Below are positions 35,462 through 46,503 of a stretch of DNA of 64,000 nt, one piece after another. Under the pieces are notes generated by a model that saw only the letters and a program-made list of their open reading frames with translations, did no database searches and was not told where the DNA came from. Location: positions 22,676,420 through 22,740,419 of the forward strand of contig OX940865.1 of the NCBI GenBank assembly GCA_954871525.1, read 5' to 3'. Position numbers and translations under genes: made by a program. The stretch is from Parietaria judaica. Taxonomy: Eukaryota; Streptophyta; Magnoliopsida; Rosales; Urticaceae. Position 1 is the first letter of the stretch, and every line of letters starts with the position of its first letter.

Positions 35462-36683
35462 GTTTTACTGAAAATTTGAATGTGTTACAAACATTGAATC
35501 TTCCTCTATTTAGAAGAAGAGGTCTGCCCTTACAAAACTAAATAGAAACTGAATTATGCTCAGAGGTATCAAAGTGAAAAAGGAGAAACCTTACTCCTCC
35601 AAACAGATCTAAACCGGTCAAACATTGTACTCTACATAAAGTATATAGACTCTTGATAATTAGGCATATTAACGAATATCCTAACCACTGTTAGGGCTAA
35701 TAAATTAGGTCTAACCCGAATTACATATTAGGATTTAGGGCTAAGAAGGCAAGTGTTATAATTATCTATAATCCTAACCAGTGTTATACTGTGTAATAAA
35801 TAAATAATGAAGGCAAGCATTATAGAATATAGACACTAGATAATTACTAATAAGGCAATGGTTTAAAGGAATTTTGCAACTTTATTAATTACTAATTTGG
35901 CAGTTTTCCAATAGTCTTTAATAGTGATCTGAAAAATTTATATAGACATGCAGAAAGAAATTATCAGGATTAATAGTTTCCATTTTAAAATATGTCAGTC
36001 ACATATATAAAGTCAATCAATGATGCTAAGATAGCAGCCGCAGAAAATCCTCTAGCAATTCATACCAAATATGTTTGATTAAATTTTTTTCAAAGTTTGA
36101 GCAAAACTATATAATATATGTACTCCCTTATTTTATTTATCACTTCTATTTATTTTATTTTATCAATAATAATATATCTAACTTATAACTTGTATCAAGA
36201 ACAAAGAAGAAGATATATAACTTACTTTGTTCATAATGATCCACTAAAATAAAAACATATGACGGAGTAAGACTTTTTGAACCGATAAGTTTTATGTATT
36301 ATAAAAGTAAAAAAGGGAAGAATTATAGATTATATATAATAATAACTAATTAGGCAGTTTGCATAGTAATTTGCAAGTGGGTTATTACTAATGACGCATA
36401 TTTCCAAAAGGCTTCCCGTTTTTGGGTCAATCATTTATTTGTTTGTTTTTTGAGCTATGGTCTACCAGTAAGCCTCAAAATGTAAGGCCATCCGGATGGC
36501 GTTATTTTTTTATGCCCCAACGGCTCTTTAATCTGGGCCGTGGGAGATCCAACGACCCAGACGAAAGAGCCTTTGTATCTATTTATTTTTTTAGATATCC
36601 AGACCCGGGTCAGTCCGAGTCCGAATTTTTTTGAAAAAAATATCAGGTCCGGGTTAGGGTTTGACCGATATTTACAACACTAG
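35462..36683. other. Anonymous AT-rich spacer
   Basis: No recognisable exon. A short inverted pair 'cctctatttagaagaagagg' at about 35500-35522 may belong to the same decayed retroelement as the preceding fragment. The small ORF at 36422-36634 has no homology that I recognise. Confidence 0.45.
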
Positions 36684-37523
36684 CCAGAAACGACGTCAAT
36701 GTGGCCACTAACATCCTTCTAGAAGCGCAAGCCCACTGATCCCAACTTCAAATTTCGGAAACGAAGTTCATACTTACCGGCAACGGGGGATCGGTCAGAT
36801 TATTTTTCTAGATGTTAGGATTCAATCCGTTTGCTTGCTGTCTTTTTAACTTACTGTTTAGGTTCTTATATGTAGCTGAGCTAAGTTACATCTAGAGATT
36901 GTTTAAAACCCTAAAATATTTGAAGTACGTGTATAATTCTTATACCATATTGGGTATTTGGAGGACCAGATGTACAGTTCCTAATTTATTGGTTGCAGAA
37001 GATTGTTGAACAACCTCCGGATTTAGTTTCGGTCTCGGTTTCTGGCGGTTTTTAGTCTGTCTAGCTATTCCTGTCAAGCTACTTTCTCGGTTTCGAGTAT
37101 GGTTCCAATTCCTATTTTGTATGTAGGACTACCTTCTGCGTCTAAAACTAATGTGGTTTGCACTTTTTTTCCCAAAAAAATAAAATGTAGATCTTTAATT
37201 TATTTCCTTTTTAAATGATTGATATGTAACATTAATACTTATAAATATGTTTTTTTCTAAAAAAAATATATATATGCATGTTTCAGCCAAGCTTATGATA
37301 AGATCGTTTTGCATTTGAAACTCTATAGGCCAGACAAAATATTCAACTCTCAAGCCATTGGATCTAAAGTTAAAAACTAATCAAGCTCAGAAATACGTAA
37401 ATCCCGACTCGGCCCGAGCTTATTGAGACTCCCACCTTCACTCAAATTCTTCGCAGAAAATGGGAAGAGTCCATTTCTTGGCGTGCAAGTTATTATAAAC
37501 ATTCGAGCAGCAATTTCGTAGTA
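36684..37523 (+). pseudogene. Duplicated 3' end of the UBAC2-like gene
   Basis: It begins within the UBA-domain codons (about 18 codons of the last exon, through the same CAC TGA end) and continues through the 3' flank, matching 30806-31732 in direct orientation. No upstream exon or promoter was copied, so it cannot express the protein. The copy ends within sequence homologous to the tail of the BAHD pseudogene. Confidence 0.85.
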
Positions 37524-38270
37524 AATGGTTATAGACAGGTATCCCCCTCCAAATCATTAGATGGTACTTATGTCGACCCGGCTTTTATGGAGTTGAAAGG
37601 CCGGGGTGATCCAGCTGGCGCAACTGCATTGGATGCCCGACCAATTGAAATAGCCCAACCGAGCGTCGCAGTGCGCACACGACAATTTCCCTTCCAAAGC
37701 GCCTTCTTCAACTGTTATATAGCTTTCAAATATCAGTTTTTGGCTAATATCCCAAATATGTTTTGACTATGTTGATAAATAATGCTTTTTTGAATTTTCT
37801 TAATAATATAAATTAACAATATTATTCCCTATCATACAATAAAACAATGATAAAATAATAAACTCTTAACTAATTTGTATACGATTACGATGACTATAAC
37901 ACATAATTTCTATATATCTATATTCCCAAGCTGTGTAAAATATACCCATCATACCCAGATTCGAATATAACGAAAAAAGGTTAGACCATAAAGTGATGTG
38001 GTAACGTTGTTATTTTCGGAATTTTCTCGATAAACTACCAAAAACGCCCCTAATAACCTAAAATATAAATAAGGATGATAATTTAGATAATAATAAATTA
38101 AAACCTAACATAGTATCTCACCATAGTGTTCAAAGTTGGATAAAATTTCATGTTGCTTAAGCAAGTAATAAATGCATGTAATTGCTTCATTATCAAGAGA
38201 ACGAAACGTAAGAAGGTACATTTCACCTTATTTAACCTCAAAAAACTTGTCAAATGATAAATTAGAATGA
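37524..38270. other. Spacer downstream of the DUSP12-like gene
   Basis: The first 200 bp (37540-37730) is GC-richer than its surroundings, without a recognisable domain. The rest is AT-rich and includes the 3' flank of the minus-strand phosphatase gene. Confidence 0.45.
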
Positions 38271-40315
38271 TTAATTACCTGCAGTCATCCACTGTAGAGG
38301 CTCGACAAAAATGGAAGAGCATTCAGAGTCGGATTTATTGAAAGGGTTTCCGCTGTTACGCTTATGCCACTCGAAGGATGATTCACCCTCGCCGGGAATA
38401 TGATCCACCACATTTCCCTGCAAAGCAACCACTCTCCTGCATTTTTTGCAGCGATATGCCGTTTTGTTGGTGTTTTCTCTGTCGGAAGGGGATTCTGGCT
38501 CGGAAGAATCTTCTATAGGCAATCCGGGATCGGTTCCGAAATTAGAGCTGTCTATAATTTCTCCGTGATTATACATCTCTCCTATAAAGAGAAAAAAAAA
38601 ACGTAAATCTAAATTTATATCGATAAATTAATGTATATGAACTCGTGAGCATACATTTTTTTAAATAAAGTAAAATTCTATATACAAACAAGTAATTAAA
38701 TTTAAAAAATCATATAAATTAAGGCAAAGTATAATGCAACAAAGAAAAAAGAGAGACACGATTGGGAGAAAGAATCATATTACCCAATACTTTAAGGCGA
38801 AAACGCTTATAAATCGAGCTTGCTCGATCAACCTTGAAGCCCATTTTCTCAAACAATTTTAGCTGCAACCAAACAAGACAACAACAATTACGATCGACTT
38901 AGTAAAGATGCCATCGTCTATGGAAACGGGTAATGCGCTTTTAAAAAGTAGTTAACATTGGACGAAATTTCATTTTTATTTCATAAAAAAGGTCATTACT
39001 GGATGACCTTGCGTCACCTGATCAAGAAAACCGTCATTCGGGCAAACAAATTCACAGCTTTGTCGCAGAGATTCTAGTGCCTCTGCAGAAATAATGCACA
39101 AGCAAAATGGGAGAAAAGAAAGAAAATAAATAGATCTATAGTTATTTTATGTGTAATTCCTAACATGAACTTGTCGCATTGTCTTAATTTGACCCTAGAA
39201 CTTTATTTGAATCAGTTGCAACCCTTAGTTTGTCAACTGTAGTAGCTAACCACCTCTTCATTAAAACCGTTATCGTTGAATTTCAAGTGATCTGCCTTGC
39301 ACATGCAAACAAAAAAAATTACATTTTTAAGTCGTACGGTTTAATCTTTTGACAGAAACAATTACATGTTTAATGAAATACTAAAAAGGGCTACAGTTTA
39401 CAATTTCAGAGGCGAATTATCACAATGCGACTAGTTCAGTGGGTAAACAAAGCGCAAAAAATAAAAATAAGAACGTAAGGCAAATTGAAACCATGCAACG
39501 AGTTCATGGGGATAGATGGTAATTACTCTTTATGTCATATCAAAAAGTAATTTAAATCCCTGAAACAAAATCAACTAAACTCGTACCCCGTCTGAAAGTA
39601 CTGAAAATTCCCATAAAACATAAAAGGCTAGAGCCATATACCAACAGCTACACCCACAATTCTCATAGAAAAACAAAATATGTTCTTCGTACCTTCGAGT
39701 GAAAGACGTTCGGATCTCATCAGATACGCCGTAACTATAGAAGCGCTGCAATAATATATACAATAATGGAAAAAGCTATAAATAAACTGCTCAAATTGAA
39801 ACTAACATAAAAGATTATATCGACAAACCAAAAGAAAAAGTATACCTTCTTGACACGCCGGCAAAACAGTGAACCAAAACAGAACCCTCCTTTCGACTCC
39901 GGTCAATGAAGTTCAAGCAAGGTTCCAAATGGTCCAAAAGATTCTCGCTCTCCATGTCTCTCATCGGCACCGCCATTCTCACCAACTTCAAATCCTTGCC
40001 CGAGTTCTCCAACGAGTACAGAATCTTCCCATGTGACAATGCACTAGTCGTCAGATCAATGAAGTCGTCGTCGTCCTCCCCGTCCTCGTCCGAAGCCGAG
40101 GCACCAGCGTCGTCCGAAGCCGAGGCACCAGCGTAAACCTTCTTAATCTCCTTCGAAGGGATAACGAGGCCGGTTTTCCACTCCGAGAAGATCGAGATCG
40201 ATGCCGAGCTAAGCATCGAGACGATGTGCGTGATCCCATCTCTACCGTTCTGGAGTACCTCCGCAGCGTCTCCTATGTTGCCGATGAACAGATTCTCCCG
40301 AACCAGGTGCGGCAT
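38271..40315 (-). CDS. DUSP12/YVH1-like dual-specificity protein phosphatase
   Basis: Five exons on the minus strand (39846-40315, 39693-39745, 39018-39082, 38784-38862, 38271-38581) give 325 residues. The N-terminal phosphatase domain begins MPHLVRENLFIGNIGDA and carries the CX5R loop HCFAGVSRS with Cys150 and Arg156; Asp120, in VPMRDMES, is the likely general acid. The C-terminal zinc-binding part has YRCKKCRRVVA and NSDSECSSIFVEPLQWM-type sequence, as in DUSP12/Yvh1 proteins. Yeast Yvh1 helps 60S ribosome maturation; plant function is less clear. The start was set at the conserved MPHLV; an in-frame ATG lies 36 bp upstream. An acidic insert between strands contains a recent 24-bp tandem duplication (AGASASDD then AGASASDE, residues 62-77). 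Intron 3 (39083-39692) holds a small MITE. The last codons GGT AAT TAA could alternatively be a splice donor. Confidence 0.87.
39159..39518. mobile_element. Small MITE inside a DUSP12-like gene intron
   Basis: The left end (aacatgaacttgtcgcattg) and the inverted right end (caacgagttcatggg) form imperfect terminal repeats of about 35 bp. Both flanks carry GTAATT, a possible target duplication. It has no coding capacity. Confidence 0.55.
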
Positions 40316-40730
40316 CGGACCGGAATGGAAAACCCTAAACCCCCAAATCAAAAATTGCGTAAATGTTGATGATTTATAAACAAATGGAAATGCAAAATTT
40401 CATTACAGGAACTACCCAGAACCCAGAATCCTACAAAACATAAGCAATTTCGATTCCCGAGAAAAACCATCAACGATTTTCTCTCCAACCAAACAGAGCC
40501 GAGTCAATTCAGAAACCCATTCGCATCTGATTTTCATAGATTTTCGCGAAATGAAACATGGATTTCAATCACAAACACAATGAATCTGAGGAATAAAAAT
40601 CAAACCTTTACTAATCGAAGTGCTCGAACGTGAAGAATCTTCTTCGAATCTTCGTTTGCTGATAGGAAGCTTATCAGCTTTGGTTCATTCAATTCCAGTT
40701 AGCGTTGGACACACTCGCAGAGGCGGCGCG

Positions 40731-40777
40731 CACGTGCGAGAGGATGACGTATTACCAAACGGGTGGGTACGCACGTG
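40731..40777. promoter_or_regulatory. Two G-boxes and a TGACGT motif upstream of the phosphatase gene
   Basis: CACGTG occurs at 40731-40736 and 40772-40777, both within GCACGTGCG, and TGACGT lies at 40745-40750. They sit about 420-460 bp upstream of the phosphatase start codon in an otherwise AT-rich region. Binding by bZIP/bHLH factors is inferred. Confidence 0.45.
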
Positions 40778-41057
40778 CGGGCGTACTTCATGCACGGTTC
40801 AAAAACTATTTGGCGCTTGGAGTCAGTTGGTGTATGTATGTATTATATTATGGTCATAACTTTACTATTTTAGTTTTATATTTTTACTAAGCTAATAAAA
40901 CATATAGATTAAAAATACCCCAAAATGTTTGATAGTGAGCTTTTTACATATTTATCCATTTTGGTGTCTGAATTGTAAATACTTAAATTAAGAATCTACA
41001 GGTCTTGTGTTAACTTATTATTATTATTATTTATTAAAAAAACAGTAGGTTTTATTC

Positions 41058-41329
41058 CTACTCAAAATGGGCAGGGGCCGAATTCGCGTATTTTGCGCTA
41101 GAACATGCACCACCACAATTTCCTTCACGTTTAACGAAGCTAAATGTTGACAAACTCTGCACCGCAAGCTCTGCAATGTCTTTCAGTAAGGAACCCACTT
41201 CGTGTGCCGCCTGTTCTCTCTTCTGAAGCTACGTGATCGCCAAAGAAGAGTCAGATTCCAGATCGCACGGGACATAGCCCCATGTGGATGCAAAGATAGC
41301 TCATTCCCGCAGTGCTTCCAGCTCTACCC
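41058..41329 (-). pseudogene. RNase H-like domain relic (retrotransposon-type, RVT_3)
   Basis: One minus-strand frame reads VELEALRE...FASTWGYV..DLESDSSLAI, then EQAAHEVGSLLKDIAELAVQ and FSFVKREGN. This is the pattern of the RNase H-like domain (PF13456 type) found at the end of plant LINE-type elements and related host proteins. Two in-frame stops (TGA after ALRE, TAG after LAIT) and decay at the C-terminal end show it is dead. No reverse transcriptase is next to it. Confidence 0.6.
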
Positions 41330-42400
41330 CAAGCACCGACGAAGATATGTAGTGCACGTTGCCATTGCTATTACGATAGGTACCCTGCATCGAGACCTAA
41401 GAGTAATCCGGCTTTGTGGATTCTCTGAGTCTTCCGTTGATCTCTTGACGAACATGATCCCAAAGGCCAAAACTCTCGCTAGATGCAACCGTGCAAGTAC
41501 AAGGAAACAAGAATATGTCATATTTGTGAATATTATATCATTGTGTCATTTACTAAACATTTTATTTAAGCAGTTTTTAATATAACAAAATTTGATATTT
41601 TGTTATATTCTGGTTTTTTATAATTCCGTTTTAATTATCAAGAGCGTAATATTATTGCAAAAGTGGTTATATTTCTATCTATTTCGGGCACTGTTTTGTA
41701 TAACTTTGTTTTAAAAAAAATTGCTTTGAGTTTCTGTTTTTGTGGAAGAAAAAAAATAACAGGTGTTTGGTAAGTTACTTATAAAAAAAAAAAAAAAAAA
41801 AAATTGTTGGTAACAAAAATTGATTTAACGTTTGGTAAAATAAATATATTTAAGGTAAAAAGACTAAAATAGACTAAAAAATATATTTTTGTTTAAAAAA
41901 AAAAAAAACAAAAGCTATATATACTCATGTATAAAAATCAAAAATCGTTTTTTCTGTTTTTTTATAAAAATAATTTTGCCAAACACATAAAAAGTAGTTT
42001 TGTTTATCCTAAAAAAGAAAAAACATGGTTAAATAAGTTGTGCCAAACGTACCCTCTAACGATAAATACGAGAGCAGAGCTTATCTTGTGAAATAATTTA
42101 TCATTGCACTTGTTTCTCATCTTTTTTTAAGAAAATTTCGCACGAAATTATATCGTTTTATTGTGGCGTTTCTGGCTGAATTGTTTTTGACGATTTGATT
42201 TCCTAAACTTGGAATTTGAGTTTTAGAATCATCAGCATTCGAGCACGAATCGACGATCCTTTTCTATTTTTCTAACCTTCCACTAGATCAAATATGATAA
42301 TGGAAGTGTTACGGGTATTTTTGCGCGACTAATTTCTCGTTTAATTAACAAAAGCGAGAATTATTCAAGATAATTCTTCTTTTATTAATTATGATCGATT
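41330..42400. other. AT-rich spacer with a dispersed repeat
   Basis: Around 41755-42055 lies a low-complexity repeat (gtttggtaa...acttataaaa, caaacgtacc end) that has a diverged relative at 48510-48720. Long A runs occur at 41787-41805 and 41896-41910. I see no gene. Confidence 0.45.
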
Positions 42401-43320
42401 TCGCCTAAAATATTTGCTGGAGGTCCGTTTTCGAAAAATAAAGGTTTCCGATGGTCCCGAAAATCTCAAAACACCCAAAAACGACATAAAGTTTGCGAAA
42501 ATCGGCCTCGGGGACCACCCGAGGCCCCCGAGGGCCCTCCGGGCCCTCCGGGTGGGCCCCAACGCCCCTCAGCAGGGCCCACGAAGGTCAAAGCTGACCC
42601 AGCCACGTGTCAACACGCCACTGGGCGCGAGAGCCACGTCTCAGCCAACCACAGCGCGACACGTGGCTGCTGAGTCAGCAAGACTTGGAGCCGAAGTTTG
42701 CCGAGTCCGCCGCCTTCCGGCCGCGCGTGAGGGCGCGTCGTAGCTCCGATCGCCGCGATTCTTGCGGAAATGGATCGGCCACATCCCGGGGAGTCAGAAA
42801 AACATATAATTTTTCCCCGGGAGCCTCCCTGATGAGGAGATAAATTCAAAACAAGATCCGGGTTTTTTCCGGGTTTTTTCCTATAAATAGGGGTTCGATC
42901 CCCACCCTTTCTACACGGATTTTCACTCGACCAAACACTTGGGAAACGCCCAAAACACTCCCAAAACTCTCTCCAGACTTCCAAAAACCGATATTCACTC
43001 AAATACCCCGCTAATGTTGAGCGTCGGAGGTGAATCGGGGGGCAAAACCCTCGTTTCTCCCTGACCGCGGTGTTATTTTGTCAGGTCCCGGAAGAGAAAA
43101 ATCCGACCAAAGCGGAAGCTCTGGCGAAATTCCTACTCGGTTCTTGGCCCGCCTGATAGGACCAGTCCTCCGCGGTGTCCAGTCTATCCCCCCAGTCTAT
43201 TGCGCGGCTGAGGGTATAGCCTGGGGACACGAGCCTGGGCCCACAATTCAGGACGAGGGGCCCGACTTAGGGGAACTTTTGCCCAGATCCACAAGACGAC
43301 GTTAAAGCCCGGCCCAACAC
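42400..43320. mobile_element. GC-rich LTR-like block (probable gypsy-type solo LTR remnant)
   Basis: This is an abrupt GC-rich island in AT-rich DNA. It has promoter-like architecture on the + strand: a TATAAATA box at 42882-42889, then a C-rich leader, a run of CCAAA words and the segment 'ttgagcgtcggaggtgaatc', which resembles the transcript start/R-U5 part of plant gypsy-type LTRs. No internal coding region or second LTR is present, and I could not fix TG/CA ends or a target duplication. ORFs in both strands here are by-products of GC content. Confidence 0.4.
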
Positions 43321-43429
43321 GAGCAACTGGGCCGCTAATGGATTGAAGTAAAGAAGAGCAGAATTGAAATATTAATCTCCCAACAAGAGTTGAAATAACA
43401 ATGTTGATGGTTTTAACTTAAGGATTAAG

Positions 43430-43665
43430 CTGAATAATAGATTTGAGTCCCAAGCCGCGGATGACCAAAACCAAAATCATGAGTTGCATATCAAACAAGA
43501 GTTGAGTTTCACAATTATCGCCATTGTTGTCGTCCTCGTGTGTCACCATATCGATTATAACCACTTTTCCTTTCTTGGCGTGTGGTTGTGAATGTGATCG
43601 CCTTCTTGCAGTGTTCCAGGATCTTCACGCTTTCTTCATCGATCCAACCAATGTAGTATCCACTA
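43430..43665 (-). pseudogene. Plant O-methyltransferase exon relic (COMT-type)
   Basis: On the minus strand, after a plausible TTTTAG acceptor, come WILH, then WIDEESVKILEHCKKAI, then KKGKVVIIDMV and ETQLLFDMQLMILV. These follow the order of the C-terminal, SAM-dependent catalytic part of class II plant O-methyltransferases. The segments lie in different frames (breaks near 43650 and near 43580), so the exon is dead. Nothing else of the gene is recognisable nearby. Confidence 0.65.
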
Positions 43666-43699
43666 AAATCAACATCATGTATGTATGAGTATATATATA

Positions 43700-45345
43700 T
43701 ATATAGGGAAACTTCAATAAGTACTGAGTTTGTTAAATTACAAAATTATGTCCCAAAAGTGTTTATGTAAAGACAAAAAGTGTTTATGTAATATAAACAG
43801 TTTTTGGAGCATAGTTTATTATAGTGTTTAAAAGTGTTTAAAAAGTATTTAAAAGTGTTTAAAAAGTGTTTAAAAGTATTTATGTAAAGGGAGAATCTTA
43901 ACTTAAAAAGTGTTTAAAATGTGTTTAAGTCACTAACTTTGAAAAATTGAAGTTAAGTTATATAAGTTAAAACTATGCCCGGTCGACTAAAGTTTCTCAT
44001 TATAAAATTAGTTTTCAGTATGATTTGAAAAATTGATTATATTCTTTCAAGACAGATACCACGTTTTATGAATGAGGTGAGTTCTCGGTATGTATTTTTT
44101 ATTTTGCTGATGATAAAATGTGTAAAAAGAAAGAGTATATAACTTCTATGTATGGATTACTAGTGATCAATAATGAGTATTACTGTATTAGTATATTGTT
44201 TATTAATGTAGCAGCGGAAATAGAAATTGATAAATAAAGTTACCGGGATAGTCAAACCCGATCGTTGATTCGGCGCACGAATATCCAATCAAAGAACGTT
44301 CCTTCGCCTATTGATTCGCGCACGAATGCTAGACTCTGGGCATCCAATCACTGTTGATTCGTGCATGAATGCCGGCTCTCGGGCATCAAACTCGACGCTC
44401 ACTCGCGAGATTTCGATTTTGAGGAAAACTAGCAAGCAAAAATTATAGATATTCCATAGTTTTATTATATATGTTTCAGTATACGTACAAATTCAATAAC
44501 TTGTGATTCCCACTCTAGATTTCTGATTTACGTTTCAATATTATATTTCAAATAAATATAATCCGAAAAAATATTCATCGATCTGATAATGTGGATCTCT
44601 TCCTTATCAACAAAACTGAATATTTTGTTATGATCATTTGCACTCTAAGTGCATGAAGTGCTTTCAACATTCTATTCCAAATAAATACTATATTATCAAG
44701 ATCTTTCATTGTAGAAAGAAAAATATGTAGAAGTATCACGAATTATATTATTTTATTCGGCGTACTCTGAATATTTTAGTATCCGTAAAAATACCACGAA
44801 ATATCATTTTTTCTTCAGTGTACCTGATAAATGTTATGATTTATTTCACATAAACACAAATTGATTGCCTCCCGTGGCAATCAAAATTGAATATGTGGAG
44901 GAAAATGTGATTCTTCGTGGTTCTCCAGCCTCTATGGATCAATGAACTCCAAAAATTATTGGAAGCTTGTAATTAAAGATATGATTTCAGATATGCGATA
45001 TTCTACAACTTTGTAGCACTCTATTTGTAGCCTTCTCGGAAGGCCGAACTAGGATTCAGACTCTGAAGGTGTTAATTTATAATTTTAAAAAATTTAAACT
45101 AAAAGTGATAGTAAAAAAAAATTATTTGAGAGGCTCTAACCCCACTACTCTATAGATCAATTCCGCCAGTTGGCCCTCCTTATCCAGCCTTGGAGCTGAA
45201 GGGTCTCATTCTTCTTCTTCATTAAAGCTCAGTTTTTATTTGACTACTTTTCTGATTAAGAAGCTGCTCATTAATTTTGATTTGTCAATTCCATACGTTA
45301 TAGCTTCTCGTTGAGTTCCTTTCTCTTCTTTGGCATTATAATATA
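43700..45345. other. Spacer with short internal repeats
   Basis: At 43750-43930 the word 'gtgtttaaaa' recurs about ten times with small spacers. At 44258-44400 a degenerate unit (ttgattcgcgcacgaatgc...gggcatcca) occurs three times. I recognise no gene. A TATA-rich stretch before 45346 may be what is left of the promoter of the following fragment. Confidence 0.45.
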
Positions 45346-45588
45346 ATGGTGAATATAATCTCCACAACGATGGTCAAACCATCTTCTTCAACACCACTGA
45401 ACAAGCGAAACCTCAAACTTTCCCTCCTCGACCAACTATTTTCCAAGTACGGGTCAATGCTCTATTGCTACGACCCTCCCACACACGATTCCTTCACCAC
45501 TTTGTCTCTCCAGAAATCTCTCTCCAAGACTACCAACATAGATGTCGTGACTCGTGCCATCTTGAAACAAAGAGACTACCAACTCAAT
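45346..45588 (+). pseudogene. 5' fragment of a second BAHD-clade acyltransferase
   Basis: The reading starts MVNIISTTMVKPSSSTPLNK, followed by LSLLDQLFSKYGSMLYCYDPP and LSLQKSLSKT. This is the N-terminal pattern of BAHD enzymes of the hydroxycinnamoyltransferase-like type (a TMVKPS..TP start, then LS.LD). After about 80 codons it runs into transposon sequence and never reaches the HxxxD motif. It is not derived from the neighbouring BAHD genes, which start STxTVRP. Confidence 0.6.
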
Positions 45589-45883
45589 CTAGTTTTACGT
45601 TGTAATTGAAAATAATATTTAAAAAAAAAAACTTGTTTTATAAAACTTAAAACACAAAATTTGTATATCTATCTCTTATATTTCCAACGGTAGTTTATTC
45701 ATGAAATTTGGACAAAAAATGAGCAAGTTATGCAAAAAATACGAAAAGTGTACATATCACACGCTGACGGTCAAGTGACGAAAAACACGAAATAAAATTT
45801 TGGTACATTAGCCGTCGAAAATAAACATTGAGTACATAATCTGCAGAAAAACAAACATTGTGTACATAAGCCGCAGTTTAGCC
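45589..45883. mobile_element. One-armed relic of the 12069-type fold-back element
   Basis: From 'tagttttacgttgtaattga' to 'cataagccgcagtttagcc' it matches the right arm of the element at 12069-13059. The left arm is missing. It truncates the BAHD fragment at its left edge. Confidence 0.75.
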
Positions 45884-46207
45884 TTGATATTAATATCTTT
45901 TAATTAAGTATTATGATTGTTATTTAACATAATTTTATTATGATTTATCAAATTATAGATTTAAATAATCAATTAATTAATTTATTGTTTTCTTAATATC
46001 TTATATCTATTGATTCTATAAATAAACGTTTTTAAATAATATTATAAGAAATTGTAAAAAATATATTTTTTAACTGGATTAATTAAGATCTTAAAAAACA
46101 AACAAATTTAATTTTTAATAATATAAAATCTTAATATTAAGATACATATGTTTTAATTTTAAAAATAAAAAATGAAAATACCCAGCCTTACTCTATGGTT
46201 AATGGGA

Positions 46208-46503
46208 ACTATAAATAAATTTAAGGGAGGATTAATTAAAAATAAATGTTTGAGAAGCGATAATTACCTCAAAACAAGGGGTGAAAAGAATCCAGGAGTT
46301 CTCTCGTTCGAAGCAATGAATAGGCGTGCGCGTGGCACCGACTTTTCAATTCTGTGGGGAATGAACTCCGACTCGTGTCCGGCCTTATCGAGACGGGGAT
46401 GTAGTGTCCTTTCAACCCCATATCGGTCTCTTCTCGTTTTTATATTGTCTGTTGGAATGTGAAGCCTTTAATAATCCTTTTTAACCCCTCGTTATAATAA
46501 GAA
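46208..46503 (-). pseudogene. Duplicated exon 5 piece of the O-fucosyltransferase-like gene
   Basis: It matches exon 5 and adjoining intron 5 of the gene at 56702-60297 (source about 57486-57765) in the same orientation. The order includes the donor side (gataattacctc), the TPGFFSP and RDTRPEF codons, and the start of the HVRRGD region. Several indels break the frame. No other exon was copied here. Confidence 0.8.

Noticed and set aside
36422..36634. 70-aa ORF
   Set aside because: No recognisable homology, no partner exons, low-complexity surroundings.
42890..42905. GGGTTCGATCCCC-like T-arm sequence suggesting a second tRNA
   Set aside because: No anticodon arm or acceptor stem around it; it lies just after the TATA box of the LTR-like block.
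42414..43305. ORFs in the GC-rich island
   Set aside because: Frames on both strands are open only because of composition; no domain and no splice-linked exons.
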